DNA of 64,000 nucleotides from Zygaena filipendulae (lineage: Eukaryota; Arthropoda; Insecta; Lepidoptera; Zygaenidae): the NCBI GenBank assembly GCA_907165275.2, contig OU015675.1, positions 2,807,501 to 2,871,500 on the forward strand, in the 5' to 3' direction. Of the stretch, positions 9,827-23,300 are shown piece by piece. A program made the position numbers and the translations under genes. Under the pieces are notes generated by a model. It searched no databases. It saw nothing but the letters and a program-made list of their open reading frames with translations, and had not been told where the DNA came from. The stretch's first letter is position 1; each line of letters begins with the position of its first letter.

Positions 9827-12129
9827 TTTGTCTTACAAATTGCTTTACAAAAATGTATGTACATAAATATTGTAATTTCTACAATTGCAACACAAAGAAT
9901 TGGTTAGTGAGGATTTGAGTTGTCACAATTTTAACAATTAGGTATGTTATGGCACATTATGGTTATTAATGTTGGTTAATTTTAAATTATTCAAAGAGTC
10001 TTTGCTGTTTTTAATGTTATGAATTATTTTAACTGTACTAAAAAGATGTGATTGTTAATTTTTAATTTATATTGTATACTAATTATTCACAGTTTAATTT
10101 AAAAGGTAATATGCATTTATTAGAAAAAAAATTTTGTTTGATATTTTGTTGAACTTTAAAACCAAAAGCTCTCTTGCCTATCTCTTTTAATGTCACAAAA
10201 AATATAATATTTTTGTTATGAATAATTAAAGTTTTGATGTACACTCAAACAGTACAGTAAAATGTACAGTTAAACTCAAAATACGACTGTTTTTGATATG
10301 AAAGTGGAGTTTGGAAGTAATTCCAATCGACACTTCCTCTATCATCTTGACATTTCTATTGGGATTGTAACTAAATTATACTGGAAAGTTGTGCCTTCAT
10401 ATTATTGAGGAAGATTAGTTATAAGTTTCTCGTTTTGCTTACATCTAATAACCTCTACTAGCTGTGCCCCACGGTTTCACCCACGGTAATTTCTGAGTTC
10501 CTGGAGGCATTCCAGGAGAAAATATAGATATAAACCTTTCTTCCTGCATAGTTTTAAAGATCTAAGCATACATAGGGACAGACAGACAGCGGGAAGCGAC
10601 TTTGTTTTGTATTATGCTATGTAGGTAGTGATTCTTACTAACAAATAGGGCACCAAGCAAAAACGATTGAAGATCATTTGAACTACTTAAAAATGTTCAT
10701 TATTACTATTAACTCTGGTTTGAAACTTCCCATAGGTTTTACAGAAATATTTTTTATAGATTAAAAAAAATCGGCCTTACGCTTAGCGTATTAGATAGGT
10801 GCTTGTGCTGCTCATCAAGTTGGTTACAGCTTAATAAGCTAAATTAGGTAGCTAACTTTTTATAATATCGCATTTAATAGATTTTAAAAATGTTTTCTCT
10901 AAAATTAAAAATGCTCACAGATTGATGCCCCATTTCTGACTAACATTTTATAATAATCAACAAGTACGTCATACACGCAGTTTAAATATAAGTACACGTA
11001 GTAGGTACCTACCTATGTATTATAATTTTTTTATGTAACTGTTTGAATCGTCTAGTTGTATAAATATAGGTGTGGGATCACCTTAATAGTTTGTATTTAT
11101 TTGAACTATAGATAGGTTATTCAATACAAAGTTACTTATAAAATATTGCGATTAACCATCACTAGGCGAAAATATTTGGATAGACAAACGAAATTATAAG
11201 ACTGCTTTTAGAACTTTTACGTCATAGAAGGTGCATAGATTGCTAGGGATAAACATGGTAGGTAATGAACCTATATTTGAACCGCATTCAGCGCACGCAG
11301 TGATGTCATTTTACTGGTGGGGGAACCACCTTACAACGTCTCAGTGCGTATGTAGTTTCATGCCGCTCCTCAGACGAAATAAGTTTTTATTTCGTCTGAG
11401 TGCCGCTCACGCACTTTTTTAGTTTTTAATAGGTAAAACCAGAGAGAAGGTGGTAAAACTAGCGCTTGAGTAGGTAATATCTCTGATTTGAACTTACTGC
11501 CTGTTTGCGATGATTCGCAGTAAAATCTCTTTGAACATTTTTGTTCCATTTTTTAAAGTAAATGTCATTCATAAATTGATCTTTTATTAAGCTTTCAATA
11601 TTGTACGTGTCAATACATATTTTTCTATTAAATTCATAAATCCTCTAAATACCTAAGTGGTTTTCCTCAAGACTATAAATCCAACACTGCCCAAACTATT
11701 AATAATCTTGCACCGTGTGGTGGATTTTTTATTGCAGATCGATCTTCAATTAAAAAAATTGTTTTCACTTGAAATGAGCCTGTTATGTTCGATAAAATGT
11801 GGTTTGTAAAATGTTTACCTCGATTTGCTATGGCTTTTCCATACAAATTTTCCATTGATAATAATTGTTTTCTATTTGTGCCTATCCTAAATACCTACGA
11901 ATAAATTCCATCGAGCTACTTTATTAATGTTTTGTTTTATTTTCTATCTAGAAACTTCATATATTTTTTATTAATCCACCTGTGGCTTCTTAGTACATAA
12001 GTATAAGAATAGTATAATCTATAGGTACTATAATACGAGTAGACTCCGCGGTTCTGTACATTGAATATTTTTGTCAAATTTTGACAGGGAGTGAGTGATA
12101 AAAGACGAGTAACCAACGACAAAAAAAGA

Positions 12130-12316
12130 TTCTTTTCTGTCTGTCTGTTGTTGATAATCTCTGAATCTACTGAACGGAGTGTCATGCGGTTTTCACAGGT
12201 AGATTAAGCTTAGCCTGGAGCTACATACTATGCTTTGTTTCATTCAAATCGGATGTCGGGAAAAAAGTTGTTACATAAAAACTTTTCACGCGGGTGAATC
12301 CGCGGGGCACAGCTAG
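12130..12316 (-). repeat. Lepidopteran interspersed repeat (CCCGCGG...CTAG family), variant copy
   Basis: Runs from CTGTCTGTCTG through TCATGCGGTTTTCAC to the family end CGCGGGTGAATCCGCGGGGCACAGCTAG. Other copies in this window share the same order of blocks. Confidence 0.7.
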
Positions 12317-13780
12317 TCTAAGTCTAAATAAAGTCTAAATTTGGTTCTTCAACAATGAGTTCATGAGTATATAGGTAGGTAGGTATGAGTACGATCGATA
12401 TTTTAACAATAAGGAAATCATACAGACAAGCAGGTAACATTTACGTCATTGCCTCACTAATTGATTGAAGTCAAGGCTGTATGAAAAATCTAAAAATACA
12501 TAGTTTATTTAAAATAGTTACCGCCTAATAAGTAGGTCCCTATATTTTTGTCACCTAAAAACACAGCAGCCTTGGATAAATAGTTTATTCATTGGAATTC
12601 AGAATCACAAGTCTATCTCAAAAGTAGGTAGGTAGGTAATAATTTTTGTCAGCATCACTTTAGGGGCATTCAAGTAGGACGCTAAAGGACTGGTTATATA
12701 CTCTTTGCTAAAGGAGTTGAATAAAACATAGAAGGTTCTAAGTAAATGTTTATTTTATTTATTTACTATGTAGGTTTACAGAACAGGTGTCTGCTCGGTG
12801 TCACACATGGACACGACATATACAGTTTGACAGGAGGCGAAATTAACGACAATAATCATTACAAACATTAAAATAAACGTACACCTGATATTACATAATA
12901 TCGAGACATTCTACAAGTGTGAGCGTACATTGAGCAATACATTATGTATTGTCGTTGACATTAAAATAATTAAAAAAAGTAATGGAGGGAATTAGTTTTT
13001 AAAATTAAAAATACTAGGTATAATACAATCATAAATCCTTATTATTCAATTTTTAAAGCTTATAAAATAGAAATTCCAAAATATTGCCACGAAATCAACT
13101 TATCTTTAGAAGTTCCACACAATAAGTACAGAATTGCAATTCTCACTAAATATTATTGTATTCTTTTAAAGTAAATTGTTTTGTAGAAGTATTAAGTACT
13201 AATCTAAATATGTGAAGAAAAAAGAGATATAGCTCTGAAATTACCTTTAAATACTTCGGGAATTAAACAAAACTGTGTATGGTTTATTATGGATAATTTA
13301 GTACCTAAGTCACAAAGTATTTTCAAGATTTTAACAATAGTTTTTTTTTTTTAATTGAACAAGTTATAATTGAGTAAAAAAAACTTTTAAAAATTTAAAT
13401 CGTATCACTTCATACATTACAAATAGAAACAATCTTTTTTATGATTGTGAATTAAGAAAAGTAAGTAACAATGTTTATTGATCTTTATGAGGTGAAATGC
13501 ACAATTCGTTAATTCAAATATGGTTTATAAATAATTTCATGATTATTGTAGATTTTTATTAAAATTAACCACTCGATGACATGGTTTTATTCTAGTAATT
13601 AATTAAAATTCATACGAATTTTTAACGATAGCTCAAAACATGTTTATTGTTTAGTACTCGTACTAAAATGTTCCGGAAAATGGAACAATTTTTTTTAGAT
13701 AAGTAATTTATTGTCATGATGTTTTGAAACCGTAGCCGCGGCGATTGAAAACATTATCTACTAAATCCTCAAAGACATTC

Positions 13781-14083
13781 TATACAGAGTGTCCCATAAA
13801 TTGACGTCAAACCAGAACCAGGTGATAAATATTTGCTGTACCTATTTAAAAAAAGAAGCAATAATTTTTAAAACTTCATTGGCAAAAACTTAAATTTTAA
13901 GCAGTCGTTTTCAGAAACTATTCAGAATTATACAATAAGAAGAAAATTGAAAAGAAGTTAAAGTTAAGGTCTGTAAATTTTTATTAATTTTTAAAGATTA
14001 TTTTTTTAAGTTTTTCTATAAAGTTATGACTTAGCTTATCACCCGGTTCTGGCTTGACGTGGATTTACGGGACATCCTGTATA
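13781..14083. mobile_element. MITE of about 300 bp with about 40-bp terminal inverted repeats
   Basis: The left end (GTGTCCCATAAATTGACGTC, then AACCAGAACCAGGTGATAA) is the imperfect reverse complement of the right end (TTATCACCCGGTTCTGG, then GACGTGGATTTACGGGACA). The interior is AT-rich and non-coding. This is a non-autonomous DNA transposon. Confidence 0.8.
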
Positions 14084-14887
14084 ATAAAGGAGGTAAATCC
14101 TAGAAACCGAGTTCTGTTATATGTATATCAAATGTGAAAAATGCGTAGTTTTTAAGAATTTGAACTAAACCAATGTTATTGCAATAGTCAAGTAAATACT
14201 TTTCTTTGATTTCTCACTATTAAAAATAAACTTGTGATTCGCTCGGTTATATTTGCTTAAGATTTAATTTAATTAATATTATTATTAATTCTATCTTAAC
14301 CAATTTAAGATTTATCATTTCAATATTTTCAAACATCAACGTCAATATAATTATGTACAAGTAGACAGTATGAAAAGTTATCTTAAACGAGAAAATAGTA
14401 TTTTTTTTTTCAATAATATCACCTCTATAGACTATAATAGTAAAAAGGATTACAGTAAATGCACGAAAAATAGTTTAAATAGTCTTATGAGTTGTTTTAT
14501 AATATTTAATATTAACAATATTAGTTATTTGGCTCGCTTTCGAATCTCAAAACATTCGACCGTCGACTTATTATTTATATTTTTTAGACAGACACGATGG
14601 ATTAGAGTTAGACAGATAATACCGGTCAACAAAGTAGGGATGTTTTTGCTGCATGGAGGCGGACTTAACGCCACAGCGGCATTTTCTAGCAGTTCTGCAG
14701 TTTAACATGCCGTCCCGTGCCTGGTTTTGAGGTCACGGATATTTCTATTTCCGCGTAAAGCTCAAGTTCACACGGTAGGTACCTACTACAATACGATGTT
14801 GAAAATATTGTCTTATTGTGAATAAGGAGAAGTCCTACCGCTATACTTGACACAAAGATGTTAAGTTTTGATGAAGTTAACGATCTA

Positions 14888-15181
14888 CTAGGGTTCCGTA
14901 CCCAAAGGGTAAAACGGGACCCTATTACTAAGACTCCGCTGTCCGTTAGTCCCGTCCGTCTGTCTGTCCGTGTCACCAGGCTGTATCTCTTGGAACGTAA
15001 AAGACAGTTGAAATTTTCACAGATGATGTATGATGTTATTTCTGTTGTCGCTATAACAACAAATACTAAAAAACACAATAAAAGGGCTCCCATACAACAA
15101 ACGTGATTTTTTTTGCCGTTTTTATAGATAATGGTACGGAACCCGTCGTGCGCGAGTCCGACTCGCAATTGGCCGGTTTTT
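14888..15181. repeat. Interspersed repeat with GGGTTCCGTACC / GGTACGGAACCC ends
   Basis: Begins CTAGGGTTCCGTACCCAAAG and ends with GGTACGGAACCCGTCG, then AATTGGCCGG. Overlapping open frames on both strands here are products of the repeat. Likely a MITE or SINE. Confidence 0.65.
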
Positions 15182-15285
15182 TAGATAGGTCTCAGGCCTC
15201 AGCTACTTTAAGGGTATTATTATCTACTTTATCAACTTTTACCGCGGGAAGAAATCGCATCGAGCTTTCCAGTTAACCCAAATTT

Positions 15286-15521
15286 GGACATAGATAAGCA
15301 ATAGTGTGTTAACCTACACTGGAGAAATTTAGAGTAAATTAAAGTTTTAAAATTGTAGCGCTATTTTGTGTCAACATTTTTTATATTTAATATTTAGTTA
15401 CATATTTAAACAATGTAATAAGGTAAATACATAATTAAAAAACGTTCTCTAACTCTCAATAAATCGTTCTGAATCAATAACTTCATTTTGTGGGTTAAGA
15501 TGTTATTGCTTATCTGCGTCC
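15286..15521 (+). mobile_element. MITE family A (236 bp), copy 1
   Basis: Ends GGACATAGATAAGCAATAG and, inverted, CTATTGC-like TTATTGCTTATCTGCGTCC; about 28-bp terminal inverted repeats. Near-identical copy at 52697-52932 and an inverted partial copy at 23774-23946. Confidence 0.85.
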
Positions 15522-16162
15522 ATTTATTAAGTAGGTATATTGTAGCGTTGGTTTATTGTCTCAGCTCATATCGCAAGCAGTACAATGTCTTATTTTGCAA
15601 TATCGCATCTTCAGAATTAAAGTGATTCAAAATAGCTTTTGGGGGGAAACGAGCAAAAAAGTTTCTTTCACATACCCATGCATAGGTGAATAGCGCGATC
15701 AACGAAAGTGACAGATGTATATAGACTGTCCCTTTCTTACTTATAATTTATTCTTTTCCACCATAGGGTTTTAAAGAAGACTTTTCAAGGTTAGTCTGAT
15801 AGCAAAACCAGAAGTTAAAGAAATTATGAGTTATAGGTCACTTTAATTAAAGGCGCTATATTCATCCCAACGTGAACGCGCCTCAGTACCTATATGAAAT
15901 CGCCAAATAATAGTGTAAAATTATTTGGAATCAGAGATTTTTTTAACCCTTTCTTCGTTGGTGATGTTTTTGCGATACAAAAGCAAGCGACGCGACGAAT
16001 ATCGTCCCTAAATATGCGGCACTTGTTTTGTTGGCGACTTTTTTTATTTAAATATAGAATTGATTAGATCCTAAACGATGAAACAACAAGTATACTTATT
16101 ATAGTGTAACGGAACGTTTGTGCGCAGACATAGCGAACGGGTCTCGCCGTTCTAGTCCTACT

Positions 16163-16315
16163 ATCCTACTAATATTATAAATGTGAAAGTGTGGATGTTT
16201 GTTAACGGCTAAACTGATTTGGATGAAATTTGGCATGCACGTTGTCAGGGATACAGAGAAGGACATAGGGTACTTTCCCGCTGGAACTCCGAAATTACCG
16301 CGGGGCACAGCTATT
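16163..16315 (-). repeat. Lepidopteran interspersed repeat (CCCGCGG...CTAG family)
   Basis: Carries the blocks CTACTAATATTATAAATGTG, GGCATGCACGTTGTC, GACATAGGGTACTTT and ACCGCGGGGCACAGCTA in the family's order. Confidence 0.75.
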
Positions 16316-16544
16316 ATTGAATAGCGAATACAAATTGTGATGTGTACGTAGCTGATAGCAGAGATGCTAAAAGATTTTTTCATGGACGTTACACGTATTA
16401 TGGTAGAAATTAATATGCAAAATTTAACCAGTGTTGTTTAAAATACCACGGAAAGTGATGTCTTTTCCAATACTCAACACTTGTTCTTTTTGACGTTATT
16501 TCACACTAATAAATTTGATTTTTTAACATTATGAACATTGTAAT

Positions 16545-16944
16545 AGGCTTGTATCCGGGATATAAAAATCAGAATTCTATTTAATCCGTCTTGTAGATTA
16601 ATAACAAATAACTCGTATTTTTTTTTGCTTTTTCAAATTACTAAAAAATACTAAGATAATACGCATTAAAGTTTAGGAGTAGGGGCTCTTGACGTCATAA
16701 CGTGCAATAAACTGTAGCACGGCGTGACGTCACGCGACATTTCAACTTATGTATCTCGTTATTTTTTTATTAAGAAAAAAATGAAAAAATTCGTGTCCAA
16801 TAGATAGATAGATAGATAGATATTTATTTTCTCAAATAAATTCACTAAAGAGATTGTCAATGTAATAAAAAGTTTGAAATTTTGTTTGAATATTTTTTTT
16901 AATCGACAAGACGGACTAAAAATTAAAATTTGGTTGACAAGCCC
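16545..16944. mobile_element. MITE family B with internal TGACGTCA sites, copy 1
   Basis: Ends GGCTTGTATCCGGG and, inverted, TTGACAAGCCC; inside are TTAGTCCGTCTTGT-like arms and two TGACGT(CA) sites around a CTGTAGCA segment. Other copies at 20.5, 23.2 and 33.1 kb. A (TAGA)n tract has expanded inside this copy at about 16800-16822. Confidence 0.8.
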
Positions 16945-19900
16945 AGTTATAATCGTGTCATGTATACGTATATGGCAGATTCAGCTCGTTATAGTTTATT
17001 GTGTTGTTTGAAGTTATTATGAACCACTTTTGTCGATGACTGTCCTGTTGCCGGCAAGTAAGTAGGAGTATATGTATATCTGCACACAAATACGGAATAA
17101 ATGCGCCAGACTAGCATTTGTATGCTATAATATTAGTAGGTACCTACATATATTTATTATTTAACTTACACGCATACTCTTACTGAGATAGAATAAAACG
17201 CACGAGACACGACACAGGACGGCCACGACGTGTCTAACTGTTTTGCACTTTTTTGGATAACAATCACACAGCGAGCTTATACACTATCAATATTTTAAAT
17301 TCTATAATGTCTACGGCCGCCCTGTGTCCTGTATGGTGATTTCAAACGAACGAAGTGATCACCCTCGTACATCGATAAAGAACCATTTCAAGAATTAGGC
17401 ACACAATGAATTTACATTCATTCGCTCTCGCTAGTCTATGATTCATTCACTCATCGACTCATCACATGCAATGTTTCATTCTAAAATCGATTTTTTGCAA
17501 CACTGTTACAAGTACCTGAACATTTTCATTTTAACATATTTATTTACATTAGTAATAACATTTTATTAGAATTATTCATCTGAGTTAAATTCAAAAGTAT
17601 CGCAGAGCTAAAAACATATTTTGTAAGTATAAAAATTTAACATTTTTCTCTTTTTTTGATAGAATTTAATTTAATTTTTAGAATGAAAACGGTGCTGTTA
17701 ATTTATTTTTCTTATTAAAAACGACACTGGCTTTAAAATATCTGTTTACATTCATTGTATTTCGTGACTCTCTTTCCCTCTGGCATTCCCTTCATAAAAC
17801 TACAAAGCACGTTTGTCTAAGCCACTCCTTCACAATCAATATATACAAATATAGTTTAGCAAAAAGTGAGAATAGGTTATCGTATAAAATTGTGTCGTAA
17901 GTCATTTATATTTAAAAGTATTCAACTGTTATGCGATAACAGTACTTATACGTGGGTGGTTTGGAGTTCATTTTTGCTTCAAAGCTTGACCGAATGTACA
18001 TTTTTGCCATAAAAATAGGGTTGTTTAAAAAATTTCATCGTTTTTAAACTCTGTTCATATTTCTAAACTGGCACACCCAAATATAAGCCTTATTATGCGT
18101 ATTTTAAAACTCTTCACTACGTTATTATAATCAATATTTCAACAACAAGATATTGCAAATCTCAAAACATCTAATGTAACAATTTTTTTTTTCACTATAA
18201 GACCGCTATTATTTAAGTAGATTTCCTAACTTTAATACTCAATTAATTATAGATAATATTGGGTAACCTAACAGTATATTTAAATCGCTCGCCCCCCTCC
18301 TATCTATACTGGTATGGAATTTATGATTCTTTTTGGATTTTAAACGAAATTTTATGTTTTCGCCATTCTATCTCAATTATAGGCCTTAATTTTTTAAAGT
18401 TTTAATTGGAAGTTAAGACTCAATGATATTCTAATTTTATGTTTCCTGAAATAACAAAATATTTTCGTAAAATCAAATACTTTTTGCTAGTTTAAATTAA
18501 TAATGAATAATTATGACTTAAATACATTTTACTAATGATAAAAATAATAACTTAGTAGAGAAGAATAAGCTGTCATTTAAATACTGTCTTGTAGTAAGAC
18601 GATAAACAAGAAAAATAGAGATCATTTTCTAATACGATGGAATGTTTTCATAGCTGCAACACAAATTTGTACTATTTTATAAAATATAAATAGCATAAAT
18701 AGTTGATTTTTTATTAAATACTTTCTCATGAAATGTTATGATAATTTTTCGTAATATTTCTAAATAATATGATTTAATCTAAATAAAATAGTTGATGGTC
18801 CCATGTACGTATGTATTCACTGTATTATAGGAATGCAATAAAAAGTTAACTAACTAATTAAAAATATTACTAAATGCTTGTAAATTTTAAATAATTTACC
18901 CAAATATAACTTGACCATAAGAATGGGTATGATATATAATAAGAATTAATTTAAATAAATATGTAGTATCGTCAAAAATTCTATCTTTATGAATACCTAA
19001 TCAACATGGCTTACATTCGTAAGTTTTAAAAAATACTTTAAAATTTGAAAGACTTTTTTGACTCTTTTCATTAATCTTGTTATTTGTAGTTACAAAGAGG
19101 TATATAAAACATTTTTTTTTTAAATTAACCACTACTAAGGATAAAAATGACTAAATTTTTTTTAAGTACCAATGGCCTAAACTGAACAGTTTAAATACAA
19201 GAAAAATTGTTAGTGGTTTAAAAACATAACCTAAACTTTGCTAATATACTATTTATAAATTGCAAGATTATCATAAAAGACTTCATAAGTGGCAGTACAA
19301 AGCAGGCAGTCGTTAAAATCAATTGGACCGATTGTGGCACCGGTGCAGTGTAAAGAATAAGAAATGCTTTATCATAGTGTTGCCTCGCTTTCTCATTGGC
19401 ACTTGCTTCGCTATCATAATGGAAGGAGTCACAAAGCTGCCAATAAGCATTTTGCTTTTATGAATGAATTTTTGAGGTTTAAACGCATTTGACCTCTAGA
19501 GAAGTATAGATTTCTTAACGGCATAGAACTGACCGTTCACTCATTCATTCGAACGCCATTGTGTACAGATTATTAATTTAATCCCGCCGAATTTTTATTT
19601 CCAAAATTCGCTTCTATATATTAGTCTGAAAGGGGGTAACAAGCCGAAAGGATATCAATATGTCCACAAACATTCAGATTCGCAGAATTTTCTCTGCAGA
19701 GATTTACAATAAATTTACATCTAAATTTACTGTGTGGAGATTAATCCTCGCTTAAAATAACCATCACGTTTTTTATATTAGATAGGTACATATATCTACG
19801 CCACTTTCAAACGTATTAATTTAAAGACAACCTTGGGATTTTAACTGTGAAATATTATAAAGTTCTTTTTTCCTATTGTGCCCAAAGAAATTTCACTGCA

Positions 19901-20085
19901 AAAATATACATTTTTTGTTTTATGAAAAATACAACGCGTTACACAGTACGTCGTATAATACCTACGTCTTACCTATCATCATCAATGATGTTTTTAAATG
20001 CTCACGACTTGGTACCTCCTTTGCGACTAGACTTTGATTACATAATTTTTTTTTAAGTTTTTTACTTTAAAAAGTAAAACTTCAA

Positions 20086-20268
20086 ATAGTACCAGGCGTC
20101 CAGGCGTTCAAGTGCAAGAAATCCTTGTACAGGTAACTAGGTTGTCAATCAAATGTACCAGGCGTCCATACATTTGTAGTATCCTAGGTATCATTGTACT
20201 GTAATTATTGAGTACCAGAAATCCGTGTACTGATAAAGTAGCGAATCAAAAGTACCAGGCGTCCATAT
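20086..20268. repeat. Degenerate tandem repeat GTACCAGGCGTCCA in the RhoGEF 3' flank
   Basis: GTACCAGGCGTCCA occurs three times (near 20088, 20155 and 20250), with AGAAATCC(T/G)TGTAC blocks between. The array starts about 70 bp past the RhoGEF stop codon and so probably lies in its 3' UTR. Confidence 0.7.
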
Positions 20269-20335
20269 AGATGCGGGAGGTTTACGAGAGTCGGCAGTCT
20301 CAGGAGCGCGTGTGCGGCGGTTCCTCCCGGCCGTG

Positions 20336-23300
20336 TCAGAAGTAGATCACCTCCTCCTCGGGGGGCGCGGCGGGGGCGGGCGAGGGCGCGGCGGGCGCGG
20401 GCGCGGGGGGCGCGGGCTCCGGGGAGCGCACGCGGAACTTGTCCGGTAACTTTGGGTATGTGTTGGTTCTAGAAGAAGAAAAAAAAACAAGAATGGGCAT
20501 GTTGACTAATTTTTATTTTTTAGTCCGTCTTGTGGATTATTAAAAAATATTGGACACGTACTTTTTCTTTTTTTACGTAATCAAAAAATAACGGCGATAT
20601 ATTGAGTTGAAATTTCGTGTGACGTCACTATTCTGACAGTTTGTATGGCTGTTTTGCGGTTAGTGACGTCACGACCTCCTCATCTTAAACTTTAATGCGC
20701 TTTATCTCTGAATATTTTAATTTATTTAAAAAAGCAAAAAATACGTGTGTGTTTTTTTATTTTCTAACTGACGGACTAATTAGAATTTTGATATCCAGAA
20801 GTAGTCAACATCCCTATTAGTTCTTGGTTTTAAGGTACAGTAGCCGGCAAACAAGTTGAGCCAAAAGTGGTGTGGAAGGGGAAAGTTCGCGTATGTGCAA
20901 CCACTGATCGACCACTGATTAATCAATTAGGCGCACGCGTTTCGGCGAACTCGCCTCGCCCACCTTTCGATCCACCTAAGAGATCTAAAAATCGTTTCTG
21001 TGCTTGTTTGCCGGCTACTATAGTTCTTGTTACTGTCTCGTTGAAAGTTTTTATTCTGTATATAGTTCCTTAGCTAAGAACACCGCATAAGCCATTTTTA
21101 CCAACTTTACAGGAGACGAAAAAAACTGTATCCCTTGGCTGTCTTTCTTTTGCTTAGAACCACTATTATGTATTGAATTTTAAGTTGGTGTTTTTAGATG
21201 GAATTTAAAGGACCAAACCAAACAGAGGTAGATTATTCCAACATTTCGTGTGAGCGTAACGAAAGTTAGGTACCACGAAAGGCAGTCGTTCTATGGCGGG
21301 GACACAAAACGACGTACAACGTATGTGTTACCTGGTGGCCCTGTTGTTGAGCTGCTGCTGCTGCTGCGAGGGCAGCGGCGCCGGGGAGCTGCCCGTGCGC
21401 GTGTGCTGCACCAGCAGGCCGGGCCCGTGCCCGTGCTACACACACACACAACACCACTCTATTTATTTCTTTTTATCTAATACAACGTGTTAGTGAATTA
21501 ACTGAAAACTAGAAAGTATAGTTTGCTCAGAATCAACTAGCGAATCGATCGCACTATGTTTTAATATAGGTTATGTTTTTCATTTTTACTAGCCCATGTC
21601 TAAATTATTTATAGTACAATATTTGGCGCGTACGCCGCCCGCAGCAAAAAAAATCGAACCGGTAGGCGCGAGCGTAGCGCTTGGAATTTCGTAGATAGGT
21701 CACCTCCAAACTAATGTTGAATAACTTTTAAAGTATAAATTTTTTTGCAATAAAATATATTTTAATCATATTATTGTTTATTTTTTTTTAATGGGGTGTA
21801 TCAGGTTTTCAGTTAATTCATTAACACGTTGTATATACTAATACTAGCTGCTCCCCGCGGTTTCACCTACGTTAGTTTCGGTGGTCCCGACTACTGACTA
21901 CGCAATATTTTTTTGTAATGCAAAATTAAACGAAGTTTCTTCCGCGTTAATTTCGAAATTCCCGTGGGAATTCCGGGATAAAAAGTAGCCTTTGTCCTTC
22001 TCTGTACCTGTACAACGTGTATGCAAAATTTCGTGGTGATCGGTTGAGCCGTTTAGCCGTGAAAACGTAACAAACAAACAAACACACAAACTCACTTTCG
22101 CATTTATAGTATATTAGCAAATAATATAAAGAGTTGTGAGTTTGTGACGTTGTAGGGATATTCTTTCACTTATAGGAAATTACAGTAGTTCTGAGTGACA
22201 TAGGGTACTTTTTATCCCGGAATTACTACCGGAACTCCAAAATTACCGCGGGTAAAACCGTGGCGGACAGCTATAGGTAAACATAAAATTCCACAGTGTT
22301 ACAGTTAAAGGCACTGAGGCACTGTAAATTAAAAGAAGAAAATGAAGGTAATTAATTACCAAACATGCTAACATTAAAAGCTGAACAGACGAAATGGTTG
22401 TGACACATCATATATAATTGTATTTTACAGTAAGCCAACATTATATTAACAACTATCCAAGTGACCTGTGAAACTGACAGCCAATTTGATACCACACAGT
22501 GCACGTTTGCGTTGTGTTGAACGAAATTTTTTATAAAGCACTGTATAAATTTGCTAAATAAAACAAAGGAAACATTAACTAACATCAATTTACATTCACC
22601 AGCGTGAATTTTGTGTTTTGCGCGCGACATGTACACGCGCGAGAATAGATGTTTAAAAAAAAAAACAACAATAACAAAAAGTTCTTCGACAAATCATAAG
22701 CTTCGAACCGAGGCCCTAGTCATGTCTAACCATTCGACCACAGCATTTGTGTCGTTACGAATAAAAGATCTTAATCGTATTTTACGACTTTTTGTTTTTT
22801 TTTTTTTCCTCCGCGTCAAAATAAGTTTCACTAAAATGTGGAATAATTAACAGTAACTATATTGAACTACGTTACGTATACAACCAATAAATACTACACA
22901 CAAAATACGTGATTTCGAAAAAAAAAAATACGCATATCTACTGAACACCAATTCCTCTAATTTACTTACAATTATCAATTTTAATCGAATCCTTAAATTA
23001 ATTTGGCCATTAAAATACGTTCGGAAAGTCGAACTCCTGAAAAACAACCATTTTATCTGTTACACGAAACGAGCAAGGTTCCTATGAACAAACTCTTCTA
23101 GAATCTCGAAAATAATCCAAATAAGTTAAAAGCGAAAATAAACTATGGAAATAATGTGTTACTTTTTGTTTGGGAGTTGGTTACTAGTAATGAATAATGT
23201 CATAATAGGCTTGTATCCGGGGGGTGAAAATTAAAATTCTATTTAGTCCGTCTTGTAGATTAATAAAAAATAATAGACCCGTATTTTTTGCTTTTCAAAT

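Larger units (their letters stand above)
9830..20290. other. Long non-coding stretch: 3' flank of the glycosyltransferase and intergenic repeats
   Basis: No open frame here looks like a gene on either strand. The left part (to about 10.24 kb) is the likely 3' UTR, with AT-rich sequence and an ATTAAA-like signal near 10228. The rest is AT-rich DNA holding the repeats listed separately (10.46, 12.1, 13.8, 14.9, 15.3, 16.2, 16.5 kb) and a (TAGA)n tract at about 16800-16822. The last part before 20.3 kb is the probable 3' UTR of the RhoGEF gene. Confidence 0.6.

Noticed and set aside
14370..15168. Frames of 111 and 160 codons
   Set aside because: AT-rich sequence and a GGGTTCCGTACC repeat; no homology or splice context.
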